Assembly: GCA_018376135.1 (NCBI GenBank)
Contig: JAHABX010000009.1
Location: 1 to 64,000, forward strand
Direction: 5' to 3'
Length of the DNA: 64,000 nt
DNA from: Clostridiales bacterium
GTDB taxonomy: Bacteria; Bacillota; Clostridia; Lachnospirales; Lachnospiraceae
The notes beneath the pieces are model-generated. The model saw only the letters and a list, made by a program, of their open reading frames with translations. It searched no databases and was not told where the DNA came from. Made by a program: the position numbers and the translations under genes. Positions 49,984-59,175 of this stretch are shown piece after piece (position 1 is the first letter of the stretch; every line of letters begins with the position of its first letter).

Positions 49984-50202
49984 TTATCTCTCCTCTACAA
50001 TCTCATCAATACGGTGATGGGCAGATTTTGTGGACTGCTCCACAATAGCCATACGCTCCACCAGGTTATTATGTTTCTTCACTTTGTCCTCCAGCTGCTC
50101 GAGTCGATACGTGGTAAGCTTATTCGCGGTCATAATTCCAGCCAAACTGCCTACCATGGTACCGACAAGCGAGCAAACTGCTACTACAATTGATGGTTCC
50201 AC
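49984..50202 (-). CDS. Small XhlA-like membrane protein of the lysis cassette
   Basis: A 72-residue protein with an N-terminal membrane segment (SIVVAVCSLVGTMVGSLAGI) and a C-terminal coiled coil (YRLEQLEDKVKKHNNLVERM). I choose the GTG at 50202 because AGGAGG lies seven bases upstream; the ATG two codons earlier is too close to it. It ends one base before the holin start. The membrane-plus-coil layout resembles haemolysin XhlA-type proteins, which assist lysis in PBSX. Confidence 0.7.
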   Translation of the reverse strand: MEPSIVVAVCSLVGTMVGSLAGIMTANKLTTYRLEQLEDKVKKHNNLVERMAIVEQSTKSAHHRIDEIVEER

Positions 50203-50394
50203 TCGCATGCCTCCTATAAATAAAATGAGAGCCTCCAGATCCAGAAGCTCAACGATAAGTCTAATCACTTTTTCGGGTGACCTCTTACTCCCATGTGTTC
50301 ATACCTCCTTTCTTTGTGATTGGCATAAATAAAAGCCATTCATATGCCTCCGGAAGATTCCGTGGACATGTGAACGACCTCTATATCAACTATA

Positions 50395-50437
50395 TGGGAA
50401 TATTTCTACTCTTTCCGAAAGAATTCAGTCTTTTGAG
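50395..50437 (+). repeat. Left arm of the 43-bp inverted repeat (tail-fibre switch)
   Basis: This 43-base sequence, beginning TGGGAATATTTCTACTC and ending CAGTCTTTTGAG, is identical to the reverse complement of 52074-52116. It encodes the shared peptide GNISTLSERIQSFE in both the expressed fibre and the silent cassette. Confidence 0.9.
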
Positions 50438-51187
50438 GCTACCAAGGGCAGCATCGTGGGCTCTGCTCTTGGGAAAGCATTGGCGCTCACAGCATCCAGT
50501 ACATGGGCGCAGCTGGTAGCTGCCCTCACCGGTGTCGCAGATCAGGGAGCCAAAACACAGGCTCTTAACTGTGGCGGAAGCTATACTATCCCCAAGGGCT
50601 ACCATAACGGATCCGGGAAGGTGACCGCGAACAGCCTTGCATCCCAGACGGATGCCAATGCCGCTGCCGCCCAGATATTGTCCGGATATACCGCATGGGT
50701 AAAGGGTAGTAAGGTTACCGGCTCCATGCCGAATAAAGGCGCATTAAACTGGTCTGGCAGCAATACTACGTATGCTGTACCGGCAGGTTATTATTCTGGT
50801 GGGACACTGGATAGCAGACCCAGCTATAACAATGGATACAGTGCCGGAAACACTGCTGGTTACAATTCTGGATACAGTGCCGGAGTAGCGGCAGCGGATA
50901 GTAATTGGTCAACATTTTCCGGGTTTGACGCTTGGATATTAGGATATAATGTTGCAAGATGGGATGGGTCTAATCTCCCCGCTGGATATTATGTTTTAAC
51001 CGTTCTTGGGGATCCTGGATCATCATTTAATCCTTCGTTTTCCGGAGGGATTACTGTAAAAGGGACATCAGAGTGGCATCCAGATGGCGCTAACTATGGA
51101 AAAACAATATTTTTCTACTCCGATGGATCCGGAAAATGCACATTTGGGGAGCATGGATATTATATCTCATTAATTAAGCTCAAGTGA
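50396..51187 (+). pseudogene. Silent, inverted alternative C-terminal cassette of the tail fibre
   Basis: An open frame of 263 codons on the plus strand that lacks a start and ribosome binding site at its true beginning. It is homologous to the C-terminal part of the expressed tail fibre (51270-53027, minus): both share GNISTLSERIQSFE, GKALALTA, SYTIPKGYHNGSGKVTANSL and GALNWSGSN. They then diverge; this one ends SGGITVKGTSEWHPDG to YYISLIKLK. Inversion of the segment between the 43-bp repeats would put it in frame behind the fibre N-terminus. An ATG at 50456 exists but is internal. Confidence 0.85.
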
Positions 51188-51269
51188 CATGATACCTCCC
51201 CCCAAAAAAATCCTTGTATCGGAGTGTACATTGCTATTTGATTAAAGGCTTTTAGGATATAAGCATTGT

Positions 51270-53027
51270 TTAATAACAATAACCTCCCCAAATTCCTCCG
51301 TGCGTTGAAAAGGTTATAGTTGCAGCAGCGCTTCCGGTTTTACAAATATAACCTTTTATTTTATATCCTTTTCCCATAGATGCGGAAAGGTCACGTGCAT
51401 CAAATTGTTTAATACTTGGATTTCCTGAGGTAGTGTAGCTAACTGGGGTATTTCCATCGTAATAATATTCGTTGTAGATCCATATAAATGCAATCGCATT
51501 TGCCGGAATCGTGATGGAGCATTTTTGCGTTGTGCCATGTTGATAATTAAAGCCAAACGTCCCGCGTAGCGCGCAATTGTTGTAAAGAGAATTAAATTTG
51601 TCAGATGATCCCGCATTATACCCACTCTTATAATTGGTGCTGTTGGTATTAACCCTATTATCAGCAGCGGTAACACCGGCGTTATAGCTGGGTCTGCTGT
51701 CCAGTGTCCCGCCGGAATAGTATCCTGCAGACACAGCATGAGTGGTGTTACTGCCAGACCAGTTTAACGCTCCTTTATTGGGCATGGTACCGGTGACTTT
51801 ACTGCCCTTTATCCATGCTGTAAATCCGGACAGGATCTGTGCCGCAGCTGCATTGGCATCCGTCTGGGATGCAAGACTGTTCGCCGTCACCTTCCCGGAT
51901 CCGTTATGATACCCTTTAGGGATAGTATAACTCCCGCCGCAGTTCAGGGAGGAAGTCTTCGCTCCCTGATCGGTCACACCCGTAATGGCAGCCACCAGCT
52001 GCGCCCAGGTACTGGTCGCTGTGAGCGCAAGAGCTTTCCCAAGCCCACTGCTCACGATGGAGGACTTGGTACTCTCAAAAGACTGAATTCTTTCGGAAAG
52101 AGTAGAAATATTCCCATTTAGTTTACTGTCTTCCGCCTTCAGATTTGCGATTTCCTGATCGTATGTGGTCATGTCTACCTTCTGGGTCTCCAGCGGCTGC
52201 TTGGCTGCTCCATCCCACCAGTAATCCGGCACATTTACTGCGACAATATAAAAATTATCTCCTACGTGCAGCTGCGCAACATTATCTTCTACCGCCAACC
52301 ACGCATCCAATTCCGCAACCGTCGCAAAGACCCGTGCCTGGTTTCTCCCGAGTGCAACATTGTATGCTTTCTGCGCCAAGGTATAGAGCCCTTTTAGAGA
52401 TGCCTTTATGTACTGAAGTAATGCCGGGATGGTCTTTCCCGATACAATTTCTCCCATTGCCACTTCCAGATCCGGAATCACTGTTCCTGATTCCTCATAG
52501 TCTTCAAATTCTGGTTTCATCAGACTATTCAGATCTTCCTCGATGATAGTCTCTACCTCACCTTTAAACGCATTAAATTCCCCAATTGTTACCGCATGTG
52601 TATCATCTACCTGGATAGTGACATTCTGAGAATTTCCGACTTTCAAGGTGAATCGAATAGACATACCTGACAATGTACCTGTCATCTCTGGCATGTACAC
52701 AGGAGACGAAACCTTTGTTACCGCGTAAAGAATCTCTTCTTCTCCCGCTGCTTTTGCAAAAAGCCCAATAAGAGTAATGTAATATCCGCTCTGCAAATCC
52801 TTATTGTCAATCGCCCCAGAAATGACAATCGTATTCTCATTCCTGATCTCCGCATTTGTAACCACCGATTCCTGAACGGAATCTTTCAACACTTCCAAGC
52901 CTTCCAACTCTTCTTCAGAATATTCTGCGCTTGATGTCACGAAACGAACAAATTCTGCGGTCGCTTCTCCGGCGCTCAGCCTTGTCAACAATTCTTGTCC
53001 TGTGTTTGTGATAATAATATGATCCAT
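51270..53027 (-). CDS. Phage tail fibre (receptor-binding) protein, currently expressed form
   Basis: A 585-residue fibre. The N-terminal part (MDHIIITNTGQELLTRLSAG) is the conserved baseplate-attachment domain of phage tail-collar/fibre proteins. The middle region is helical, with an extended linker (DSKLNGNISTLSERIQSFE). The C-terminal 280 residues, rich in Gly/Ser/Asn, probably form the receptor-binding tip. The 43-bp inverted repeat falls at codons for GNISTLSERIQSFE, so everything after it can be replaced by the cassette at 50396-51187. GAGGAG precedes the ATG at 53027. Confidence 0.88.
   Translation of the reverse strand: MDHIIITNTGQELLTRLSAGEATAEFVRFVTSSAEYSEEELEGLEVLKDSVQESVVTNAEIRNENTIVISGAIDNKDLQSGYYITLIGLFAKAAGEEEILYAVTKVSSPVYMPEMTGTLSGMSIRFTLKVGNSQNVTIQVDDTHAVTIGEFNAFKGEVETIIEEDLNSLMKPEFEDYEESGTVIPDLEVAMGEIVSGKTIPALLQYIKASLKGLYTLAQKAYNVALGRNQARVFATVAELDAWLAVEDNVAQLHVGDNFYIVAVNVPDYWWDGAAKQPLETQKVDMTTYDQEIANLKAEDSKLNGNISTLSERIQSFESTKSSIVSSGLGKALALTATSTWAQLVAAITGVTDQGAKTSSLNCGGSYTIPKGYHNGSGKVTANSLASQTDANAAAAQILSGFTAWIKGSKVTGTMPNKGALNWSGSNTTHAVSAGYYSGGTLDSRPSYNAGVTAADNRVNTNSTNYKSGYNAGSSDKFNSLYNNCALRGTFGFNYQHGTTQKCSITIPANAIAFIWIYNEYYYDGNTPVSYTTSGNPSIKQFDARDLSASMGKGYKIKGYICKTGSAAATITFSTHGGIWGGYCY
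52074..52116 (-). repeat. Right arm of the 43-bp inverted repeat (tail-fibre switch)
   Basis: Identical, in inverse orientation, to 50395-50437. Similarity continues into the invertible segment for about 400 bases but stops within a few bases on the outer side, which marks the crossover boundary. Confidence 0.9.
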
Positions 53028-53031
53028 ACTT

Positions 53032-53568
53032 TTACTCCTCTGCTTCAAAATATACGCATACAGACAGCGTGCCTCTGGACAGAACATCTGTCTCCGGGTA
53101 CGCAGTAACCTTATTTACGCGTTTCACATCTATGTTGGCTGGTATGTAGGTCTCACAGATCCATTCAAGATCCCTGATCTGTCCTTGTTCGATCAGAGAG
53201 ACCAAAAGCTCAATTGTGTACTTTGGGAAATCCGGTCTGATAACATATCCTTCATTCCAACACAGACTGTCCAGCCTTCCGATCAGTCCGATATAGTTAT
53301 ATGGTACCGATGTTTTCCATTTATCCAGTACCCTCCTCCGCCTCTCATCCAGACTGCTCATCGGTTCTGGCAGAATCCCTACCAATCTCTCAAACTGAGA
53401 AATCCATTTGATATCGCAAGTCATAATAAACTGGTTATTCTTTACTTTTTCCGTTTCATCTTCAACCTGCTGCACATCCGGATTTTCTGCCAGCATCAGG
53501 TATTTTATTTCCTGGTATTCTCGGATAAATTCCGGAAGATACTGCAGAAGCTCAACTTCTCTAATCAC
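53032..53568 (-). CDS. YmfQ/XkdU-like phage tail protein (DUF2313)
   Basis: A 178-residue baseplate-associated protein. Recognisable segments are the N-terminal LLQYLPEFIREYQEIKYLM, the central DERRRRVLDKW and the C-terminal PANIDVKRVNKV, in the order usual for YmfQ/XkdU-type proteins. It lies between baseplate protein J and the tail fibre, where these proteins attach fibre to baseplate. Its start overlaps the end of the upstream baseplate gene by eight bases. Confidence 0.82.
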   Translation of the reverse strand: MIREVELLQYLPEFIREYQEIKYLMLAENPDVQQVEDETEKVKNNQFIMTCDIKWISQFERLVGILPEPMSSLDERRRRVLDKWKTSVPYNYIGLIGRLDSLCWNEGYVIRPDFPKYTIELLVSLIEQGQIRDLEWICETYIPANIDVKRVNKVTAYPETDVLSRGTLSVCVYFEAEE

Positions 53569-54625
53569 ATGCCATACCTCCCAGCTTTGGAATCTGATAC
53601 TGCGTAAGTTTCAAGTTTTCCGCTTTGCCATTAATCTTTGTTTCGGTAATATCCAGTACCCCTTCCACAGATAAAATTCTGGACTCTACTTGGGAAATGC
53701 GCACAATTGGCACAACACTTCCCCATTCTTTCCTTAATTCATCAAGATACTCATCTACCACCTTTCGCAGGCTGCTTTCCAGTGTCCCGAAATCATATCC
53801 TTCTTTGTATGTACATGACGCGGATAATTGCACCTCTACTGTTTCTGCCGTTTCCACGGTCACAACATGCCCAATCGGCGCCAGACCGTCCCCCAGTCCA
53901 TCTCCGTTTGGATCAAAGGCTTCCTGCACCTGTTCTATAAGTGTTTCAGATGCAGCCTGATACTCAGAATCCAGGATTGTCAGTTTCACGGTTCCTCCAC
54001 CATTCCAGGCAGCCGTTACTCTCACTGGTCCTACTCCTTGTATTTCATCACACTTCCTTATGTAATCCGCCTTATTTCCTCCAAATGCCTCCGCATCAAA
54101 GCTGCTCAAGTATTTTTCACGGATAGACTCCAGCCCTTCTTCGTCCTCTCCCGGAATAAGCAGTTCTGTTATTTCTGCAGTCTCCAGACCGGCAATATAA
54201 CCTATAGGGATCAACTGCCCCATGTTACTGTTCGCTTCACTTCCTGATGACTCGCAAAGCAGCTGATACTCTCCATCCGCAATCTTCTCCTTCACGTAGT
54301 AATTCAAGATACCACAGGAAAATCTGCTGCCAACCGGAACTGTTACTGATATTGGTTCCATCTTCCCTTTTACCAGCGCTGCTGATGCTGTGCCTGCCTC
54401 TATGCCCCTCTCAGATGCGCGCAGAACCATAAAATCCCGATCCATTGTGGTACTCGCAAAGGTATCCCGCAGAATCACATCCAGCTCAATATACATCAAT
54501 TGCAGCTCCACTGCTGCCGGTGCCAACGCATCATAAATAATAGACCCTTCCCGCTTGTCCATCTCATCCGGGACCCTGTTCAACATCCTCTCGAGAATGC
54601 TCTCATAAGTAATGTTCTCGTACAT
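53561..54625 (-). CDS. Baseplate J-like protein (XkdT)
   Basis: A 354-residue baseplate wedge protein of contractile-tail phages. The conserved GSIIYDALAPAAVELQLMYIELD and the RASERGIEAGTASAA segment near residue 70 are typical of the gp47/J family, followed by a long beta-rich body and the C-terminal EGVLDITETKING. It starts at the last base of the preceding gene, so the genes are tightly coupled. Confidence 0.9.
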   Translation of the reverse strand: MYENITYESILERMLNRVPDEMDKREGSIIYDALAPAAVELQLMYIELDVILRDTFASTTMDRDFMVLRASERGIEAGTASAALVKGKMEPISVTVPVGSRFSCGILNYYVKEKIADGEYQLLCESSGSEANSNMGQLIPIGYIAGLETAEITELLIPGEDEEGLESIREKYLSSFDAEAFGGNKADYIRKCDEIQGVGPVRVTAAWNGGGTVKLTILDSEYQAASETLIEQVQEAFDPNGDGLGDGLAPIGHVVTVETAETVEVQLSASCTYKEGYDFGTLESSLRKVVDEYLDELRKEWGSVVPIVRISQVESRILSVEGVLDITETKINGKAENLKLTQYQIPKLGGMACD

Positions 54626-55029
54626 TACACCCTTACCTCCGTATCCATTGCAATCTCACCATACATCGTATGTACGGTAAATGACACTCTCACAACTCCC
54701 TGCTCCTTCGTGCCGAAACTAAAGGAGCTGCAGGAAAGGATCCTGCGGTCACACGACAGGGCATCTTCAATTCTTCTTTTAATCTCCGGGCACACATAGG
54801 ATATGGGCTCTCCGAATAGATCTTCAAATTCTACTCCATAATTCCAGGAGTAGATAATATACCGATATCTCTCTGTACTCAGAATTTTATAGATGGTCTG
54901 TTTTACCGCTTCGCGACCTTGGCAATACCCGCTTATATATCTCCTGTCCATATGCATTTTGTATGTCTTATCCGGCAGCTCCTCAATCTCGATTCCCGCT
55001 TCCAGAAAGCCATTTACACCTGGTATCAT
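54625..55029 (-). CDS. Phage baseplate protein, DUF2634 (XkdS)
   Basis: A 134-residue protein with the gp25-like pattern of XkdS: KTYKMHMDRRYISG, then EAVKQTIYKILSTERYRYIIYSWNYG and the C-terminal VSFTVHTMYGEIAMDTEVRV. gp25-like proteins form the inner baseplate wedge and nucleate the sheath. It lies between the DUF2577-like gene and baseplate J, the PBSX order. Confidence 0.88.
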   Translation of the reverse strand: MIPGVNGFLEAGIEIEELPDKTYKMHMDRRYISGYCQGREAVKQTIYKILSTERYRYIIYSWNYGVEFEDLFGEPISYVCPEIKRRIEDALSCDRRILSCSSFSFGTKEQGVVRVSFTVHTMYGEIAMDTEVRV

Positions 55030-55031
55030 GT

Positions 55032-55415
55032 CTATCCCACCTTATCTAATACAATATATTTCTGACCTCCCTGCTGCTGTGCAAGAATCACTTCATCGCC
55101 TTTTGACAGTCCATTGTGGATCGTCACCAATTTTATTCCGGAAATCACATGCTTGTGGACTTCAAAAGCCTCTTCTCCGCTTCCGCCAGACGTTTCTCCT
55201 GTCTCCCATTCTGCCGTGATTGCTGTCTCGTAATCTGTTACATTCCTTGTGAGCACAAGCTGCGCCGTTCCCAGAATCATTTTCTGTTCCACGCTGATCT
55301 GAAGCGGCTCTGTACTAACCACCTTGCCAAAATATATGCCGGACGGTTTTCCAGCTGCAACAGCTTCCGTTGCCGCCCGTTTTACCACCTGCAAAAGCTC
55401 CGTGTAGTCAGGCAA
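55032..55415 (-). CDS. Phage protein, DUF2577 (XkdR)
   Basis: A 127-residue protein. PSGIYFGKVVSTEPLQISVEQK and LSKGDEVILAQQQGGQKYIVLDKVG are typical of DUF2577 proteins, which have an OB-like beta barrel and lie between the XkdQ-like and XkdS-like genes. A structural role in the tail hub is likely. Its start overlaps the end of the upstream gene by eight bases. Confidence 0.85.
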   Translation of the reverse strand: MPDYTELLQVVKRAATEAVAAGKPSGIYFGKVVSTEPLQISVEQKMILGTAQLVLTRNVTDYETAITAEWETGETSGGSGEEAFEVHKHVISGIKLVTIHNGLSKGDEVILAQQQGGQKYIVLDKVG

Positions 55416-56367
55416 TAAATTCCCCTCCTCTCAATGTCAGGTCCATAAAATGTTCATCCAGATTGAAAATATGCCTGCACTTCTCTACCAGCATTAGATT
55501 CTGAAGCTTTACATCTCCCAAATCCAGCATGACGGGAAGCATTGATCCGGCACGCACCCTGCAGTCTCCAAGTGCATTTTTGATGCTCAGCCTCCTCGTC
55601 TTTTTGTTGTACAGCGACAAAAGGGATTCTACCTTAGTCTGTCCATTCTCACCTTCCTGTAGTGTATCGTAATACTGCAACACTCCCCACTCATTGATAT
55701 TTCCAGAATCCTGTGCAATGTACACATCTCTCTGACCAGTCTGATCATTGTCAAAGATCAATTTGATCCTATTATAGGTCTGTTCATCAATGCTGGAGGA
55801 GCAATCATAGGTTTCTGCCGTCTCCTCATCAATCAGAAGATTTAATCGCATATTGTCCAGACCTTTCAAAGCTATCGCCCCGAAATCATCATACATCACA
55901 TACATATACCGCTGATTCTCCAGAGTCAGATCCAGCGCATTCTGGATCATATCAAATAAGGTCACATTGTCTTCCACCCGGGAAGCAATCTTAAATTCCG
56001 TATCCTCCAGGTCACCGGTTTTCATCTGGAAATCGTCTGCGATCATTTTCACCAGCTCAGCTGCTGTCTTATTTTCGTATACATATGTGTCCTTATTTTT
56101 CAGGTACCTGAGCTGGTCATAAGCCGTTACGGTAATCACCCGCTCCTTCGACATTTTCTTCGAGAAAATGAATCCATAGAAAACGTTGCTGTCATTCCAT
56201 CGGAATCGGACTGCATTCCCCTCTGTTATGTCCAAAGAATCATCCAAATGCACTTTGAAGGTCAGTTTTCCAGGAGCTCCCGCTCGCTCCGTAGTCCATT
56301 CAATCCCTTCTTCCAGAACAGGAATGTATATCTTATCTCCATTTTGTACCAGTAACTCTGCTGCCAT
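55408..56367 (-). CDS. Tail hub protein, XkdQ/gpD-like
   Basis: A 319-residue protein. The N-terminal VQNGDKIYIPVLEEGIEW and TFKVHLDDSLDITEGNAVRFRW, plus the C-terminal ALGDCRVRAGSMLPVMLDLGD and MDLTLRGG, match XkdQ-type hub proteins related to late control gene D. The hub joins tail tube and spike. It follows the LysM-containing gene, as in PBSX. Confidence 0.88.
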   Translation of the reverse strand: MAAELLVQNGDKIYIPVLEEGIEWTTERAGAPGKLTFKVHLDDSLDITEGNAVRFRWNDSNVFYGFIFSKKMSKERVITVTAYDQLRYLKNKDTYVYENKTAAELVKMIADDFQMKTGDLEDTEFKIASRVEDNVTLFDMIQNALDLTLENQRYMYVMYDDFGAIALKGLDNMRLNLLIDEETAETYDCSSSIDEQTYNRIKLIFDNDQTGQRDVYIAQDSGNINEWGVLQYYDTLQEGENGQTKVESLLSLYNKKTRRLSIKNALGDCRVRAGSMLPVMLDLGDVKLQNLMLVEKCRHIFNLDEHFMDLTLRGGEFIA

Positions 56368-56377
56368 CCTTTCCTCC

Positions 56378-57043
56378 TTATGCCGGGATCGTCAAAACCT
56401 GCCCCGGATAGATCAGGTTTGGATTCTTGATCTTGTCCGTATTGGCGTTATAGATGGTTGTATACTTGCTGCCATTCCCGTAAAAACGCTTGGCAATGTT
56501 CCACAGGCAATCCCTTTTCACAACTGTATAGGACTGTGCTGCCGGTGCATTTCCAACCTCCCGCGCCGGAGCTACAACTGCTTTCGGCTTACTGGACGCA
56601 AAAGAAATATTGCAGGTCTTGGTCCCATAAGATCGATACTGTTTGAGCTTAATGCTGACAACAACATCAAATCCATCTCCTGCGTCTTCTTTTATGGAAT
56701 ACTCCTCCAGCGACACTTTCATGTTCGTGTCAAACAGCATCTGACCATCCGGCAACACGCGGGTTACAATAAACTGAAACGATTTTTTCCCTGTTTTCAG
56801 TCCCTCCAGCTTGTCAAGAAAGTAGCTCGCCCTTTGGAAACCGCTCTTATATACTGCGAAGCTATACTTCACATTTGGAAGCCTCATATCGAATTCAATA
56901 TCCGTAAGCCCCGGTGTTTTCAGTATATTGATCTGCCCTTCGTTGATCAGAGTGTACGTCTTATTCGCATTTTCGATCTTCATGTTCAGCTTCTCCGGCG
57001 GTATGGGAAGAAGCGTTTTATCCAGGTAAAAGTGATAAGCCAT
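56378..57043 (-). CDS. LysM-domain tail protein (XkdP-like)
   Basis: A 221-residue protein with a beta-rich N-terminal part and a C-terminal LysM domain (YTVVKRDCLWNIAKRFYGNG and NPNLIYPGQVLTIPA, residues 170-221). LysM would bind peptidoglycan during tail penetration. It begins one base from the tape-measure stop. Confidence 0.92.
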   Translation of the reverse strand: MAYHFYLDKTLLPIPPEKLNMKIENANKTYTLINEGQINILKTPGLTDIEFDMRLPNVKYSFAVYKSGFQRASYFLDKLEGLKTGKKSFQFIVTRVLPDGQMLFDTNMKVSLEEYSIKEDAGDGFDVVVSIKLKQYRSYGTKTCNISFASSKPKAVVAPAREVGNAPAAQSYTVVKRDCLWNIAKRFYGNGSKYTTIYNANTDKIKNPNLIYPGQVLTIPA

Positions 57044-59172
57044 TATTTATGCACCCCCTCCGCCGCCTGTTCGATGGCTTCATTCATGCCATCCGTAAAC
57101 TGAGTAACCATTCCGTCAATATCCATTCCAGAGTTCACGCTATTATAATTCGTCTGCTCCACTTTGATCTCCGCCGTTGTAAACCGATTGATTGCCTCTG
57201 TCTCCGCTGCATCTCGAAGATACTTCAGGTTTTCGTTCGTGATGTCCACTTCATCGGCGATTGCAGATGTGTTATCCGCTGTCGATGCAATATTATCCGC
57301 CACGCTCCCTGCTCCTGCAGATGTATAAGCGCTGTCAATATCCGGGAACCTTGAAGATACGTCAAAGGCTCCGGCAATGGATTTCTCCACGCCTGCGCCC
57401 CAGTTATACCCATTGTCAAATGCATCCGTCATATCCATACGATCTGCTCTGGAATTCGGAGCTTCCCTGGACAATGCGATCGCCGTCTCATTTTTCCCCC
57501 AGGAAATAACTTCTGCCTGAAGATTACTAAGCCCGCCTGTCCAGTCCGTCCCAAATATGGCATCAATAATGGTTGTAACAACTTTTCCAAGAGACAAAAA
57601 CCAGGAAATGATCTGCCCAATCAGATTTGCTACCGCACCTCCAAAGCTGTCAAATCCCCCATTGCACACATTCAATATCCACTCTACACCCCCGAGAAAT
57701 CCTTCCGCAAAACTCCAGATGTGCTGTATAATTGCATCCAACACACCGAGCACCGTATTGTAGATCAGGGCTACAAGCCACATAATAGCTCCCGCGATCA
57801 AACCGGTTGCGGAATACGTAGACCCAGTCCATGCATTATACGCTCCTACAATCGCGTAGACCGCTGCAATCACTGCGATAATAGCAATCAGTATCCAGGT
57901 AAGCGGGCAGGCATACATCGCCGCATTCAGCCCTTGCTGTGCTGCAATCTCCGCCGCCTTTGCCGCGGTCAATCTCCCTGTAGCCGCTGCCTGAAGCATC
58001 TGTGCTGCCGCCATTGCGACATGGATCCCATGCCCAATCATCCCTGCTGCGTTTGCCGACATCTGCCACCCATAATAGACTGCAAGAGCGGCGGCAGCCC
58101 CCATAATGATCGGTCCGATCCACGACCAATTATCCACAATAAAAGCTCCTCCAGATGCCAGGATATTTACCAGCCCAAGCGCCACGGAAGATGCGAAGAC
58201 CAGACCACTGATCAGACCGTCGCATGCGCTGTCAAAATCTTCATTGTTCGCAATTTCATTCATCTGCGTGAGCACCGGTGTGAAAGCCATCAATGCCCTA
58301 TTTTTCATCAAATTTGCAGCCTGACCGAACGTTTTTGGCATAGCTTCAAATTCTTCGTTTATCCTATCCGTCGCTCCCAGCATGGCATCTTTAACGATAT
58401 CTGCTGTGATCTGCCCCTCCGATGCCATCTCTCTGATCTCTCCGATCGGCGCCTCCAGATAATCTGCAATCGTCTGGATGATATTCGGTGCCGACTCAAA
58501 TACTGCGTTCAATTCCTCTCCCCGGAGGACTCCGGATCCGAGCGCCTGTGTCAGCTGTAAGGATGCCGAACGCATCTCCTCCTGACTGGCTCCTGCAACG
58601 ACAAAGGACTTATTCAGGTTTTCTGCGAACTGGATCGTCTCATCATTGGACGCAAATGCATCCCCTGCCCTCTGTCCCAGCTTCGCCACTACATCCATAG
58701 TGTCCATGTAAGAGCCCCTGGATCTTTGTGCTGAAGCAAATATCTTCTGCTGCAGCTCCTCTGTGGTCTGGAGACCATCATTCATCAGGTTCAGCCTGGC
58801 AGTCGTCTGCGTATACTGATCCGATAAATTTGTCGCTCCCTGGATTCCCTGCATCGTCAGATACGTCGCTGCAAGCTTCTTCACGGAACTCAATAATTTG
58901 TTTGACTCCTTGGTACCGGCTCCTATTTTTCTGTTATACTCATCCTGCCGCTGTGTATTTTGCTGGATCTGCTGTTCCATCATATCCATAGCCGCATTCG
59001 CTTCCGCCAGCTCTGTTCGGATGGCTCCGGCATCAAATCCCTGGAAAGAATTCTCGCATGAATTCTGCATGGCTTCAAAGGAGCTGATCGTCATATTCAG
59101 GGCATTGGTAATGCTGGTCAGAGGACCCGTCATCAAATCCGTCAACTGTATCGTTGCCGATATACTTCCCAT
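57043..59172 (-). CDS. Tail tape measure protein
   Basis: A 709-residue protein with the tape-measure domain early (NLSDQYTQTTARLNLMNDG and ALGSGVLRGEELNAVFESAP), a coiled-coil N-terminus (MDMMEQQIQQNTQRQDEYNR) and several hydrophobic stretches in the middle. At about 700 residues it predicts a tail of roughly 100 nm if the usual 1.5 angstrom per residue holds. It is preceded by the frameshifted chaperone genes, the standard arrangement. Confidence 0.93.
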   Translation of the reverse strand: MGSISATIQLTDLMTGPLTSITNALNMTISSFEAMQNSCENSFQGFDAGAIRTELAEANAAMDMMEQQIQQNTQRQDEYNRKIGAGTKESNKLLSSVKKLAATYLTMQGIQGATNLSDQYTQTTARLNLMNDGLQTTEELQQKIFASAQRSRGSYMDTMDVVAKLGQRAGDAFASNDETIQFAENLNKSFVVAGASQEEMRSASLQLTQALGSGVLRGEELNAVFESAPNIIQTIADYLEAPIGEIREMASEGQITADIVKDAMLGATDRINEEFEAMPKTFGQAANLMKNRALMAFTPVLTQMNEIANNEDFDSACDGLISGLVFASSVALGLVNILASGGAFIVDNWSWIGPIIMGAAAALAVYYGWQMSANAAGMIGHGIHVAMAAAQMLQAAATGRLTAAKAAEIAAQQGLNAAMYACPLTWILIAIIAVIAAVYAIVGAYNAWTGSTYSATGLIAGAIMWLVALIYNTVLGVLDAIIQHIWSFAEGFLGGVEWILNVCNGGFDSFGGAVANLIGQIISWFLSLGKVVTTIIDAIFGTDWTGGLSNLQAEVISWGKNETAIALSREAPNSRADRMDMTDAFDNGYNWGAGVEKSIAGAFDVSSRFPDIDSAYTSAGAGSVADNIASTADNTSAIADEVDITNENLKYLRDAAETEAINRFTTAEIKVEQTNYNSVNSGMDIDGMVTQFTDGMNEAIEQAAEGVHK

Positions 59173-59175
59173 AAG

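Noticed and set aside
50456..51187. A free-standing plus-strand gene
   Set aside because: Homology to the tail fibre extends upstream of its ATG to the inverted repeat, there is no ribosome binding site, and it reads against all neighbouring late genes; it is a silent cassette.
52145..52546. A 133-residue plus-strand frame opposite the tail fibre
   Set aside because: It is antisense to the fibre gene and lacks a ribosome binding site; it does not extend the silent cassette.
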